Origin: Deinococcus sp. Arct2-2
Lineage (GTDB): Bacteria > Deinococcota > Deinococci > Deinococcales > Deinococcaceae
NCBI RefSeq assembly: GCF_004801315.1
Contig: NZ_SSNW01000070.1
Location: 1 to 30,870, forward strand
Reading direction: 5' to 3'
DNA length: 30,870 nt
Positions 16,677-23,949 of this stretch are shown here, piece by piece; positions within the stretch are counted from its first letter, which is position 1; each line of letters starts with the position of its first letter. The position numbers were made by a program, and so were the translations under genes. A model generated the notes under the pieces. It searched no databases. It worked only from the letters and a program-made list of their open reading frames with translations, and was not told the origin of the DNA.

Positions 16677-17690
16677 ATGTTTGTTTTGGGTCTTGACGTC
16701 GGTAAAAGCGAGCTGTACGCCCGTCTTCTCCAGATTCCTGAACCAGGGAAGTTTGTCCCTTTGGGAACGGGGAAAAGTGTTTCCAACACTGCCAAAGGGC
16801 ACGAACAACTTCTCGCATGGTTGAGGAAGTCTGGTGCGGGTGGAGAAGGGACTTCAGTCGTGATGGAATCCACGAGTGTGTATTGGGAGCGGGTCGCCAT
16901 GACCTTGTATGAAGCAGGGTGTCGTATCAGTGTTGTCAATGCAGCACAAATCAAATTTTTTGCGAAGAGCACGTTGCGAAGAGGAAAAACCGACAAGCTG
17001 GATGCAGACTTGATCGGTAGGTTTGGAGCGGTGATGCATCCAGCACGCTGGATGCCCCCTGAAGCAGACCTAGTCGAACTCCGTGCCCTGCTGCATGCTC
17101 GGGACAATATTGTCGAGCTCTCGACCGTCGAGGCGGGCCGTCATCACGCCATGGATCACCGGTATCAACCCTCTTCCAAAGCACTCGGCTTTTGTGAAGC
17201 ACGTCAAGCACTCCTCGCTCAGCAGCTGGTTGAAGTGAACGACAAGGTCAACGCGCTGGTTCTCACGTCGGTCCGTCTTCAAACGGACGTGACGTTACTG
17301 CGTTCCATTCCTGGGATTGGTTCATTGACTGCGGCATTACTGCTCGTGGAGACGATGCATCTGAGCGAGATGGAAAGCTCGAACCAGTGGGCAGCATATG
17401 CAGGCCTTTCCCCCGTTCCAAGACAGTCAGGCAACTTCACCGGCCGAACGCACATCTCAAAAATAGGAAACGCACGTCTGAGACGTGCATTTTATCTCTG
17501 TGCGCTGACAGCCTCTCGAATGAAAAATGGGTTTGGGAACTTCTACCGACATCTGACATCACAGGGCAAACCTAAAAAGGTCGCCCTCATTGCCCTAGCT
17601 CGTAAGTTGCTCCGAGTTGCCTTTGCGGTTCTGAAGTCGGGCCAAAAGTTCAATCCGGATTACCGACGTCCCTCGCCTATGGCCGCTTGA
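16677..17690 (+). CDS. IS110-family transposase
   Basis: This 337-residue DEDD-type recombinase has an N-terminal RuvC-like domain with GLDVGKSEL (first Asp), VMESTSVYWE (Glu) and KTDKLDADLIG (the two late Asp). The C-terminal Transposase_20 domain has LRSIPGIGSLTAALLL, YAGLSPVPRQSGNFTG and the helix ending LRRAFYLCALTASRM, which carries the region of the nucleophilic serine. All parts are present in one frame, so the element may be active. The frame runs upstream to 16608, but the family start is the ATG at 16677 after a GGGGG stretch. The C-terminal segment matches the remnant at 5128-5271 only loosely. Confidence 0.92.
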   Translation: MFVLGLDVGKSELYARLLQIPEPGKFVPLGTGKSVSNTAKGHEQLLAWLRKSGAGGEGTSVVMESTSVYWERVAMTLYEAGCRISVVNAAQIKFFAKSTLRRGKTDKLDADLIGRFGAVMHPARWMPPEADLVELRALLHARDNIVELSTVEAGRHHAMDHRYQPSSKALGFCEARQALLAQQLVEVNDKVNALVLTSVRLQTDVTLLRSIPGIGSLTAALLLVETMHLSEMESSNQWAAYAGLSPVPRQSGNFTGRTHISKIGNARLRRAFYLCALTASRMKNGFGNFYRHLTSQGKPKKVALIALARKLLRVAFAVLKSGQKFNPDYRRPSPMAA

Positions 17691-17739
17691 CGTTCCTGAA
17701 CCAACACAGTATTTAACCTCAGTGGGGCCGAAGTAGTTC

Positions 17740-17770
17740 AGCAGGCGGCTTGACTCTCAAGCCGCCTGCT
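17740..17770 (-). terminator. Hairpin over the stop codon of the old IS6 transposase
   Basis: AGCAGGCGGCTTGA (17740-17753) and TCAAGCCGCCTGCT (17757-17770) form a perfect 14-bp stem with a three-base loop. Read on the minus strand, the transposase stop TGA is the last triplet of the 5' arm. No T-run follows. The intact IS6 element has the same layout at 18741-18773. Confidence 0.6.
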
Positions 17771-18004
17771 GCATCGCCTCTCGCCACAAGAGCAGTGCTG
17801 CGGTTTGGTTGCTTCGTCTAAGGGCAGCCGGGAGTGTCGTTCGAGCATGGCGGTGAAGGTTCGAGACTCGGGCGTGCAGCGCGAGGAATTCCTGCGTTCG
17901 CCGTCGTCGTTTGAAGCCGAGCTGGCTCCGTTCTTGCTGCCGTGTTGGTCGATGCGACTGTTCGACGAGGTTGTTGCAGCGGGCGGTGGAGACCACTTGA
18001 ACGG
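17757..18004 (-). pseudogene. 3' fragment of an older IS6-family transposase
   Basis: The minus-strand frame encodes VQVVSTARCNNLVEQSHRPT and continues to a natural stop. It is the last third of an IS6 transposase, containing the catalytic Glu of the DDE triad (NNLVEQSH). The matching part of the intact IS6 protein reads QQVISTARCNNIVEQSH, so the two are related but not identical. The fragment ends exactly where the terminal repeat of the intact IS6 begins at 18005. Everything encoding its first two thirds is gone and does not reappear on the far side. Upstream codons in the same frame are antisense to the intact element and are not part of it. Confidence 0.85.
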
Positions 18005-18044
18005 GTTGTGTTGCCTTAACCGGATTGGGGTAGGCTGACCCGCC

Positions 18045-18755
18045 GTGACCGATCAAAAGCCCTACCGCCACCGATTTCCGATGAGCATTATTCAACATGC
18101 CGTCTGGCTGTACCACCGCTTTCCCCTGAGTTACCGAGACGTTCAGGAATTGTTGCACCAGCGCGGGATCGAGGTCAGTCACGAGACCCTCCGCGAGTGG
18201 TGCATGAAATTCGGTTCCTTCTTCGCCGAAGAGCTGCGCCACCGGGAATCCCGAGCGGGTTCCCGATGGTATCTGGACGAGGTGTGTACAAGCGTCAATG
18301 GCGTCCGGCACTGGTTATGGAGAGCGGTAGACGAGCACGGCTTCGTGCTCGACATCTTGCTCCAGCGTCACCGCGACGCAGAAGCTGCGAAGACATTCCT
18401 GAATCACCTCCTGGCCGAATACGACGTCCCAGAGGTCATTCACACCGATCAACTGCGGAGCTACGGGGCGGCGATCCGGGAGCTTCCGAGCCTGATCAAC
18501 GTCGATCACCAACAGGTTATTTCCACAGCGCGCTGTAACAACATCGTGGAGCAGTCCCATCGTCCCACACGACGTCAAGAGCGACAGCAACAAGGATTCA
18601 AGCGGCGGAGACGCGCGCAAGAATTCCTTCGCCTGCACGCCCGACTTACCAACCTTCACCATCACACCCGCAACAGCGTTCCCGCCGCAACCCGAAGAAG
18701 CAATCAGCGAGTCGCCTTCCGAACGTGGTCAATGATCACAGCAGGGGTGGCCTGA
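18045..18755 (+). CDS. IS6-family DDE transposase
   Basis: This 236-residue transposase has the usual IS6 length. An N-terminal helix-turn-helix (YRDVQELLHQRGIEVSHETL) precedes the DDE catalytic core with Asp78 in WYLDEV, Asp135 in HTDQLRSYG and Glu169 in NNIVEQSHRPT. The basic C-terminus (FKRRRRAQEFL) follows. The frame is intact from a GTG at 18045. The alternative ATG at 18081 would drop twelve residues. The protein should drive replicative transposition with cointegrate formation. Related fragments lie immediately to the left on the opposite strand. Confidence 0.93.
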   Translation: MTDQKPYRHRFPMSIIQHAVWLYHRFPLSYRDVQELLHQRGIEVSHETLREWCMKFGSFFAEELRHRESRAGSRWYLDEVCTSVNGVRHWLWRAVDEHGFVLDILLQRHRDAEAAKTFLNHLLAEYDVPEVIHTDQLRSYGAAIRELPSLINVDHQQVISTARCNNIVEQSHRPTRRQERQQQGFKRRRRAQEFLRLHARLTNLHHHTRNSVPAATRRSNQRVAFRTWSMITAGVA

Positions 18756-18773
18756 ACCTCAGGCCACCCCTGC
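18741..18773 (+). terminator. 15-bp hairpin over the IS6 transposase stop codon
   Basis: GCAGGGGTGGCCTGA (18741-18755) and TCAGGCCACCCCTGC (18759-18773) form a perfect 15-bp stem with the three-base loop ACC. The transposase TGA is the last triplet of the 5' arm. No T-run follows, so it may be a rho-assisted terminator, an mRNA-stabilising hairpin or a block to readthrough into and out of the element. Confidence 0.65.
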
Positions 18774-18809
18774 CCTAGTCCGCCGCCGAACCAATTAAGG
18801 CAACACAAC

Positions 18810-19342
18810 TACGCGTTCTGCTTGCGGACGGCGACCGCATCCGGACCGCCACCGCGTGGGGCCGCAGCGGGAACCTGCCATTCACTGTGGGCGGCATGGC
18901 CTCCCTGAGTCAGGCGGGCAAATACACGGCGGTGGTGATCGACTCCCGCGGCGGCCTCGAGGCCGCCGACCTGCTCGACCTGGCCGAATCCTGCGCCGCC
19001 TTGATCCTTCCGAGCACGCCGGATCTCGGCGGCATGGACGGCATGGCCCAGACCGTAGAAGTCTTGCGAACCGCCGGAATCGCCAATACCCGGTACGCGG
19101 CCATGCTGACGATGGTGCGCCCCGGCAATGACCGCAAACTGGCCGATGCCCGCTCTGCCTTGGCCGACGCAGGCATCCCTGTCCTGACGCAAACCATCCG
19201 GCTCTCTGAAGCTTTCCGCGATGCCAACAATGCAGGCACCCTCGTCAAGGATGTTCGCAGCAACAGCTTGGCTAAGGGCCTGTGGTTTGAGTATGAACGG
19301 GTGACCGAGGAAGTCATCGCCATGGCTGGAGCGAACGCATGA
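18810..19342 (+). pseudogene. parA-type partition ATPase lacking its 5' end
   Basis: The frame opens at the IS6 border with VLLADGDRIRTATAWGRSGN and runs to a natural stop, giving about 177 residues of a ParA/MinD ATPase. It has the switch-II-like strand YTAVVIDSRGG, ILPSTPDLGGMDG and a C-terminal region (SEAFRDANNAGTLVKDV) typical of small ParA proteins. The Walker A KGGxGKT segment and first helix are missing, so ATP binding and DNA segregation should be lost. Possible internal starts exist at 18887 (GTG) and 18896 (ATG). The stop overlaps the start of the RHH gene (ATGA), as in a normal type Ib cassette. The lost 5' end was probably removed by the IS6. Confidence 0.85.
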
Positions 19343-19644
19343 GCCTGCGCGATGGACTGGCCAACTTGCGCGCCGCGCGGGAAGAGGTGCCAGGACCGCA
19401 AAAACCCGCCTCACCTCCTCCGGCCCAGACCCCTCAGCCCGCCCCCGAAAAGCGCGAAACCTGTAGCACCCGCCTGCGGCCCAGCGTGCGCTACGCCCTC
19501 AAACGGCACTTGCTCGAAGCGCAGGAACAGGGACAAAAAGTAAAAATGGAAGCAGTCTTAGAAACGCTGATTTACCGCTACGTCCAGGACGCTGAATTTC
19601 GTGCCGAAATCAATCGGCAAGCCCGGCGCAACACATCGGACTAG
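19339..19644 (+). CDS. Ribbon-helix-helix-like partition partner (ParG/ParB-like)
   Basis: This 101-residue protein has a flexible proline-rich N-terminus (KPASPPPAQTPQPAP) and a C-terminal folded part, about residues 48-90, reading CSTRLRPSVRYALKRHLLEA and then MEAVLETLIYRYVQD. That is the strand-helix-helix pattern of small CopG/ParG-type DNA-binding dimers. It overlaps the truncated parA by four bases. In type Ib cassettes this partner binds the centromere and represses the operon, with the N-terminal tail stimulating the ATPase. It is intact here although its ATPase is not. Its native promoter was probably lost with the 5' end of parA. Confidence 0.7.
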   Translation: MSLRDGLANLRAAREEVPGPQKPASPPPAQTPQPAPEKRETCSTRLRPSVRYALKRHLLEAQEQGQKVKMEAVLETLIYRYVQDAEFRAEINRQARRNTSD

Positions 19645-19768
19645 AGCGCGCTCCCTTGGCATTCAGCGCTCCTGAGCGCACAAACCAACGACAAAGGGCT
19701 TGACGCTGGACTTTTCAAACCTGCCCAACCTGGGCCGACGACAAAATTCAGAACTCCTCCGCTCAGGA

Positions 19769-19795
19769 GAAAAGAAAGGCCTGGCCTTTCTTTTC
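19769..19795. terminator. Perfect 13-bp inverted repeat, likely bidirectional terminator
   Basis: GAAAAGAAAGGCC (19769-19781) and GGCCTTTCTTTTC (19783-19795) are perfectly complementary around a single T. The RNA would form at least an 11-bp stem ending in a pyrimidine-rich TTTCTTTTCC on the plus strand, and the mirror image on the minus strand. It lies between the plus-strand RHH gene and the minus-strand AlkA operon, the right place for a shared terminator. A smaller hairpin, GCGCT-CCTG-AGCGC, is at 19666-19679. Confidence 0.55.
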
Positions 19796-19829
19796 CGGCT
19801 CTGGAAAGCCAGCCAGCGCCCAGATGGAG

Positions 19830-20173
19830 ATCCACTTCTATTCCGCGCACCAGTCTGAACGTAAATCTGCGTGGTCGTGATGCCCTTTGTCACTCAGGCG
19901 CTTCTGCACTTGCTTGAATGGCATCGCTGCATTCAGCGGAATCCTCGCTTCGCTTGCGCGCGAGCAATGCAGCGTACCGTCTTCTTCATGCCCGCCGCCC
20001 TGTATCCGTGACGATGAGTTGGATAACTCCCGCCATGTACCGGTGATGCTGGTTGCCCCCAAACAGATCGCCCGTGCGCCATCCAGCGAGCTGATTCTGC
20101 AGTTCTTGAGCCAGATGTCCGTCAGTCAACGGGCTTCGCCAGAACCACAGAAGGTGAGGCTTGGCCCCTCCAC
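19830..20173 (-). pseudogene. Decayed tyrosine-recombinase C-terminal remnant
   Basis: The minus strand carries pieces in different frames that join into an integrase-like end: LFGGNQHHRYMAGVIQLIV, then a damaged stretch where the HxLR box should be, then AMPFKQVQKRLSDKG and ITTTQIYVQTGARNR. The last part matches the LGHxxITTTQIY end of tyrosine recombinases with the nucleophile Tyr. Several frameshifts separate the pieces. It is clearly dead and differs from the recombinase at 8191-8919. The assignment rests on short motifs. Confidence 0.45.
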
Positions 20174-21097
20174 TCAGGCCGCCACACGCAGGTAGTGCGC
20201 CCAGTACCCCTGACACACCACATAGCGGTGGGCGTGAGCACTCAGGGCTTCAAAGCTCATGGGGCCATACACCTTGGCCGCTGCGTTCATCAGCTCCCGC
20301 GTGAACACGCTGTCTGGATCGTCTAGGACGGCGCCCTCCATCCGCCCCAGTCCCCGCAACAGCACAAAGTTCGCCGACCACTCCCCAAAGCCATAAATAC
20401 CGCGCAGCCAGGCCCGCACCTCGCTCAGCGGCCCCTGGCGCAGCCACTCCTCCTCAACTTGTCCGAACGCCTGGACGACAGCAGCCAAGGACTCGCCCTT
20501 GCGTGGGTGCTTCAACAGCGTCCTCAGTTCGGCCACAGAAGCCCCCGCAAGATCGGCAGGCTCAGGGAACGCCCACAGCACGCTGTTGCCGATCTGCACT
20601 GACCCGCCATAGGTGTCCACCAACCGCCGCTTCATCCCCCTGGCCGTGTCACCCGGGGTGCGTTGGGTGAGCACCGCCCAGCAGGCATTCTCGAAGGGCG
20701 TCAGAAACTTCACCTGGTGATACCCGTAGAGCTGACGCAGCACCCTCTGGAATGGGACATCCTGCTGTGCCAGGGCATAGAAGGGCCCCAGATCCTCGTC
20801 CAGGCTCAGAAAAAAACGCACCCGCTTCAAGGCGGCCTCCTTGATCTCAGAGTTGAGAGGCGCATTGCCGAAGAGGTAACACCTCAATTCAGGTGCGTCA
20901 AGGGTGCCGACCGAGTGCAGGTCAAATCCCACCGTCTGTCTGTGAATTCGAACCGCCTTGGCCAGCGACTGCGCTTCCAGTTTCTGTTCATCACTGGTGG
21001 GTGTGAATCCGCTCACGAACGCCAGCGTTTGCGCGAAGTCGAAGGGCGAAACGGGCCGCAGAAGGTGAGGAGGTGTGGTCACGTCCTTCTCCCTCAT
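20174..21097 (-). CDS. AlkA-like DNA-3-methyladenine glycosylase
   Basis: This 307-residue protein is of the HhH-GPD superfamily. The helix-hairpin-helix is at about residues 231-250 (LRGIYGFGEWSANFVLLRGL) and is followed by an acidic cluster with Asp259-Asp260, where the catalytic Asp of AlkA lies. Upstream helices (FENACWAVLTQRT) fit the AlkA core. Such enzymes remove alkylated purines such as 3-methyladenine to start base-excision repair. The ATG at 21097 overlaps the TGA of the VOC gene (ATGA), so the two are coupled. The perfect inverted repeat at 19769-19795 lies downstream as a possible terminator. Confidence 0.86.
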   Translation of the reverse strand: MREKDVTTPPHLLRPVSPFDFAQTLAFVSGFTPTSDEQKLEAQSLAKAVRIHRQTVGFDLHSVGTLDAPELRCYLFGNAPLNSEIKEAALKRVRFFLSLDEDLGPFYALAQQDVPFQRVLRQLYGYHQVKFLTPFENACWAVLTQRTPGDTARGMKRRLVDTYGGSVQIGNSVLWAFPEPADLAGASVAELRTLLKHPRKGESLAAVVQAFGQVEEEWLRQGPLSEVRAWLRGIYGFGEWSANFVLLRGLGRMEGAVLDDPDSVFTRELMNAAAKVYGPMSFEALSAHAHRYVVCQGYWAHYLRVAA

Positions 21098-21453
21098 CCC
21101 TGATGAAAGGTGAGTTGGTAGCCGTCTGGGTCGCGCACCACGAACATGCGTCCAAAGGGGCCGGGTTGCGGGGGCACAACGACCTGTCCACCCGCCAAGA
21201 CAATGTGGGCGTGTACCGCGTCGGCATCGTCCACAGCAAACCAGATCCCCACACCCAGACCTAGATCTTTGCTGATCTCTGTCCCAGGCAAAGGCAGACG
21301 AATGGCAAAGATGGCCCCCTGTTGACTCCTGAACACCATCGCGCCTGGGGGAGAGTGTTCAGCTGCCTCCAGGCCGATCACCTGGGTATAAAATTCCTGC
21401 GAAGCGCTGAGATTGCGCACCTGCACCGACATGAAATCCAAACGAGTCTGCAT
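21094..21453 (-). CDS. VOC-family (glyoxalase/bleomycin-resistance fold) protein
   Basis: This 119-residue single-domain VOC protein has paired beta-alpha-beta-beta-beta units: FMSVQVRNLSASQEFYTQVI at the N-terminus and a C-terminal VPPQPGPFGRMFVVRDPDGY strand typical of the fold. The metal ligands are only partly visible, so a ligand-binding role is as likely as catalysis. It is the first gene of an operon with the AlkA-like glycosylase and overlaps it by four bases. The context suggests defence against alkylating or electrophilic compounds, but that is inference. Confidence 0.85.
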   Translation of the reverse strand: MQTRLDFMSVQVRNLSASQEFYTQVIGLEAAEHSPPGAMVFRSQQGAIFAIRLPLPGTEISKDLGLGVGIWFAVDDADAVHAHIVLAGGQVVVPPQPGPFGRMFVVRDPDGYQLTFHQG

Positions 21454-21511
21454 CTGTTGCCCTCCGCCTCCAGCTTGAAGGGAGCGAGTGACACCGTCCT
21501 GTCAGCAGCGT

Positions 21512-22426
21512 TCAGGCGTACCTTTCCAGGATGTCTTGGGCGGCCCTGATCAGTTGAGCCTGCACAGCGGTGGGGTCAAGGACACGCACCCTGCTCCCCC
21601 AGGACAGCAGCTAGGGCAGCGTCTCCTCAGCGGTACGCACCTGCAAGGTCACCAGCAATCCATCTGAAGTGTCCTGCGTCTGAGTGACGTAGTACGAGAG
21701 GTTATTCTTCACCTCGCGCGCCACCTCCGGGTCGAAGAGGGCCTGCACGGTCAACTCGCGTCTCTCCCGCGTCTCGTCGCGTTCCAGTTTGAAGTGGGGC
21801 TGCCGCCTGAACTGCTCAGGGAGAACCTTCAGATCCTCGATTCGGTCGAGACGGAACGTGCGGAACTCTGCCCGCGCGTGATCAAAGGCCGCAAGGAGCC
21901 AAACTTGGTTCAGGCGGAAGAGCCCATGCGGATCGACCTGCCGGGTCTCCTGCTCGGCTTGGGGCTTGTGATAGGTGAACTCGGCGGTTCGTCGCTCGGC
22001 AATCGTCTGCCGCAGCGTCCTGACCTTGCCGTGAAGGTCTTGCGGGGCTCGCTGCACCAGACGGAGGTTCTCGTACAGAAACTGCACTTCACCGCGGACA
22101 TCCTCACCGAATACAGCGTTGAGCTTACGTGCGGCGCTCAGCGCAGAACCGCTATCGAAGGCTTGCGCGACGACGTCGCTGCCCAGGAGGAGCATGACGG
22201 CTTCCTCGACACTGAAGTGCAGCGGCGGCAAGAAATACCCAGGCATCAGGGTGTAGCCCTGCCCTGGGGCACTGATGATGGGCACCCCGGCCTCGTTCAG
22301 GGCGAGGACGTCGCGGTAGATGGTGCGCTTGGAGACGTCAAGCTGACGTGCGAGGTCTTCGGCGCGCACGCGGCCCCGGCCTTGCAGTTCGAGGACGATG
22401 GCAAGCAGACGGTCAGTGCGGTTCAC
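21512..22426 (-). pseudogene. WYL-domain (YafY-type) regulator with in-frame amber codon
   Basis: The protein begins with a DeoR-like helix-turn-helix (VRAEDLARQLDVSKRTIYRD, about residues 19-38) and continues with a WYL domain (about 140-220, FRTFRLDRIEDLKVL) and a WCX region. At codon 272 there is a TAG (21611-21613) where tryptophan (TGG) fits. The same frame then runs LLSWGSRVRVLDPTAVQAQL to a natural TGA at 21512-21514, giving 304 residues in all. The ribosome would stop 32 codons early and lose the end of the WCX domain, which may or may not abolish function. WYL regulators sense nucleotides, nucleic acids or other ligands. It is upstream of, and co-directional with, the VOC-alkA pair. 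Confidence 0.82.
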
Positions 22427-22656
22427 GTGCCTTCAGTTTAAATGAGCCGTCATTCCTCCTGATACAGAGGGGCAATCTCATCCCAGTCGTTCCTTTTTCC
22501 TTAGCGTACTGGGAGTTCTGAATTCTGGAGTGCCCCACCTAATGGCTCTTGTCCTAGGAAGTGCAAGCCGAAGCTGAGGAGTTGGAGGGCGCCGCGGTGT
22601 TGACGCTGCAACGACGTCATCCTCTCTCCCAAAAGCTCCTGTCCACGAGTGGAGCG

Positions 22657-23067
22657 TCAGTGACAGAGGCGGCCCTCGCGCTGCGCCAGCACCCGCAACG
22701 CATAGGCCACGGCAGAGAGCAGTGTCGCGGTGGTGATTCCCCCATCCAAGCCCAGATACGCCACCGAATGCAGCGCCTGGTACGCGGCTTGGAGCGGCTC
22801 ATCCCGCTCGGCCACCAGGCGCTCATACCACCCCTGGCCCAGCGCTGGCAAGTCCAAGAATCGTTCCCCCGCCAACGCCGCAATATCCACCGCATGCCGA
22901 TCCACTTCCACGCTAAACGCCAACAGCGTCTCCCGGGTCGGCTGCGTATGGTGCAGCGCCGGAGCAAATTCCACCGCCGCCAACACCTGCAACGTCGTCG
23001 CTACACACGTCTCAAACGCCTGCTGATCGTGAAGCTGGAAGTGAGGAGGTTGAGGCACAGCGGTCAT
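22657..23067 (-). CDS. Hypothetical protein, unknown family
   Basis: This protein of about 136 residues is mainly helical by eye, with no signal peptide, membrane segment or catalytic motif that I recognise. It opens MTAVPQPPHFQLHDQQAFET and is rich in Ala, Leu and Gln. The ATG at 23067 is preceded directly by GGAGGGG. Longer starts at 23079 and 23109 are possible. Codon use is good and the frame clean, so I consider it real. It sits between the WYL regulator and the broken acetyltransferase, and gives no functional hint. Confidence 0.6.
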   Translation of the reverse strand: MTAVPQPPHFQLHDQQAFETCVATTLQVLAAVEFAPALHHTQPTRETLLAFSVEVDRHAVDIAALAGERFLDLPALGQGWYERLVAERDEPLQAAYQALHSVAYLGLDGGITTATLLSAVAYALRVLAQREGRLCH

Positions 23068-23319
23068 CCCCTCCAGCATGGCGCGGCCCACAAAGAGGGT
23101 CAAGGTCAAGTGACCGCAGATGACCTGAGGATGAACCTCTCGAACAGGAACAGCTCTTCACGGCTCAACGCCCCCACTCCGCGCCTGCCAACGGTCTGTG
23201 TAGCAAGGGGCGTTCCACAGTCCGGCCAAGAAGCCGGGCCTCTTCCCTGGCCAGTGGGAGGACACGCTCCCTCAAGGTCAGCTGTACCGAACGGCGACGG
23301 TCTAGACTCTGGGAGGCAC

Positions 23320-23871
23320 CTGGCGCCCGTCCTACACACTGAACGCCTCCTCCGGCGTGGCCATCAGGAGCAAGACCTTGACGACTGCGCCGCCCTGTGA
23401 AGTGATCCAGACGTCACGCGGTATACGACCGGGACGCCGCTCGCCCGGCAGGAGGTCTGGACCCGGCTGCTGCGGCACCCTGGTCACTGGGCGCTCTTCG
23501 GCTTCGGCTACTGGCTGGCCTTTGACCGTGCCTCAGGACGCTTTGCTGGGGAAGTGGGCATCGCCCGCTTCAAACGCGACCTGCTCCTTGACCGGCCGGC
23601 CCTGGATCCGGTGCCCGAGGCCGGATGGGTCTTCATGCCCTGGTGTCACGGTCAGGGGTTGGCCTCCGAGGCGGTTCGCGCGGTCTTGGAGTGGCGCGAC
23701 AGGTCACTGGAACCCGGCAGCACCTTCTGCATCATTCAGCCGGAGAATGCGCCGTCTCTGCGGCTGGCACACAAAGTGGGGTTTCGCCTCGACCAAGTGG
23801 CCAGTCACGCTGGCCGGGAGTGGCAGGTGCTGATGCGCCACCCTGAGCCAGCCCGCTCGTCCACTGCCTGA
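23320..23871 (+). pseudogene. GNAT acetyltransferase with in-frame TGA
   Basis: The full frame of about 183 residues reads as a GNAT N-acetyltransferase: TERLLRRGHQEQDLDDCAAL at the start, SDPDVTRYTTG, a WVFMPWCHGQGLASEAVRAV acetyl-CoA-binding segment and a late PENAPSLRLAHKVGFRL. At 23398-23400 a TGA replaces the expected tryptophan codon between AAL and SDPD, at about codon 27. The first codon is also unusual: the best-placed start after GGGAGG is CTG at 23320. Translation restarting at 23554 would give only the second half. The gene is probably inactive. The intact family acetylates amino groups of small molecules or protein N-termini. Confidence 0.8.
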
Positions 23872-23949
23872 ATCCTTCGTCATCAGCAATGTAGAAAAGC
23901 ATGGACTCTTGCGTTCTAGCCTTGATGGTCTTGAGGTCGCCAATCAGTC

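Larger units (their letters stand above)
16439..17702 (+). mobile_element. IS110-family insertion sequence
   Basis: The element contains one intact transposase gene and a leader of about 230 bp. IS110 elements usually lack clear terminal inverted repeats, so the ends are uncertain. The heptamer CTGAACC occurs in direct orientation just outside the gene at 16439-16445 and 17696-17702, and I use it as a provisional boundary of about 1.26 kb. The left end lies two bases after the GH43 stop codon, and the right end adjoins the older IS6 remnant. Confidence 0.6.
18005..18809 (+). mobile_element. Complete IS6-family insertion sequence
   Basis: The 805-bp element is bounded by perfect 15-bp inverted repeats: GTTGTGTTGCCTTAA at 18005-18019 and TTAAGGCAACACAAC at 18795-18809. 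Size and single transposase gene fit the family. The flanks (TTGAACGG on the left, TACGCGTT on the right) show no 8-bp target duplication. The left neighbour is a piece of another IS6, and the right neighbour is a parA gene lacking its 5' end. This fits an adjacent deletion or recombination after insertion. Confidence 0.9.

Noticed and set aside
17757..18311. A 184-codon minus-strand frame as one protein
   Set aside because: Only the part left of 18005 is IS6 transposase. The upstream codons are the reverse strand of the intact IS6 element.
22561..23400. A 279-codon plus-strand frame
   Set aside because: Most of it is antisense to the hypothetical gene at 22657-23067. Only its last 27 codons are meaningful, as the start of the broken GNAT gene.
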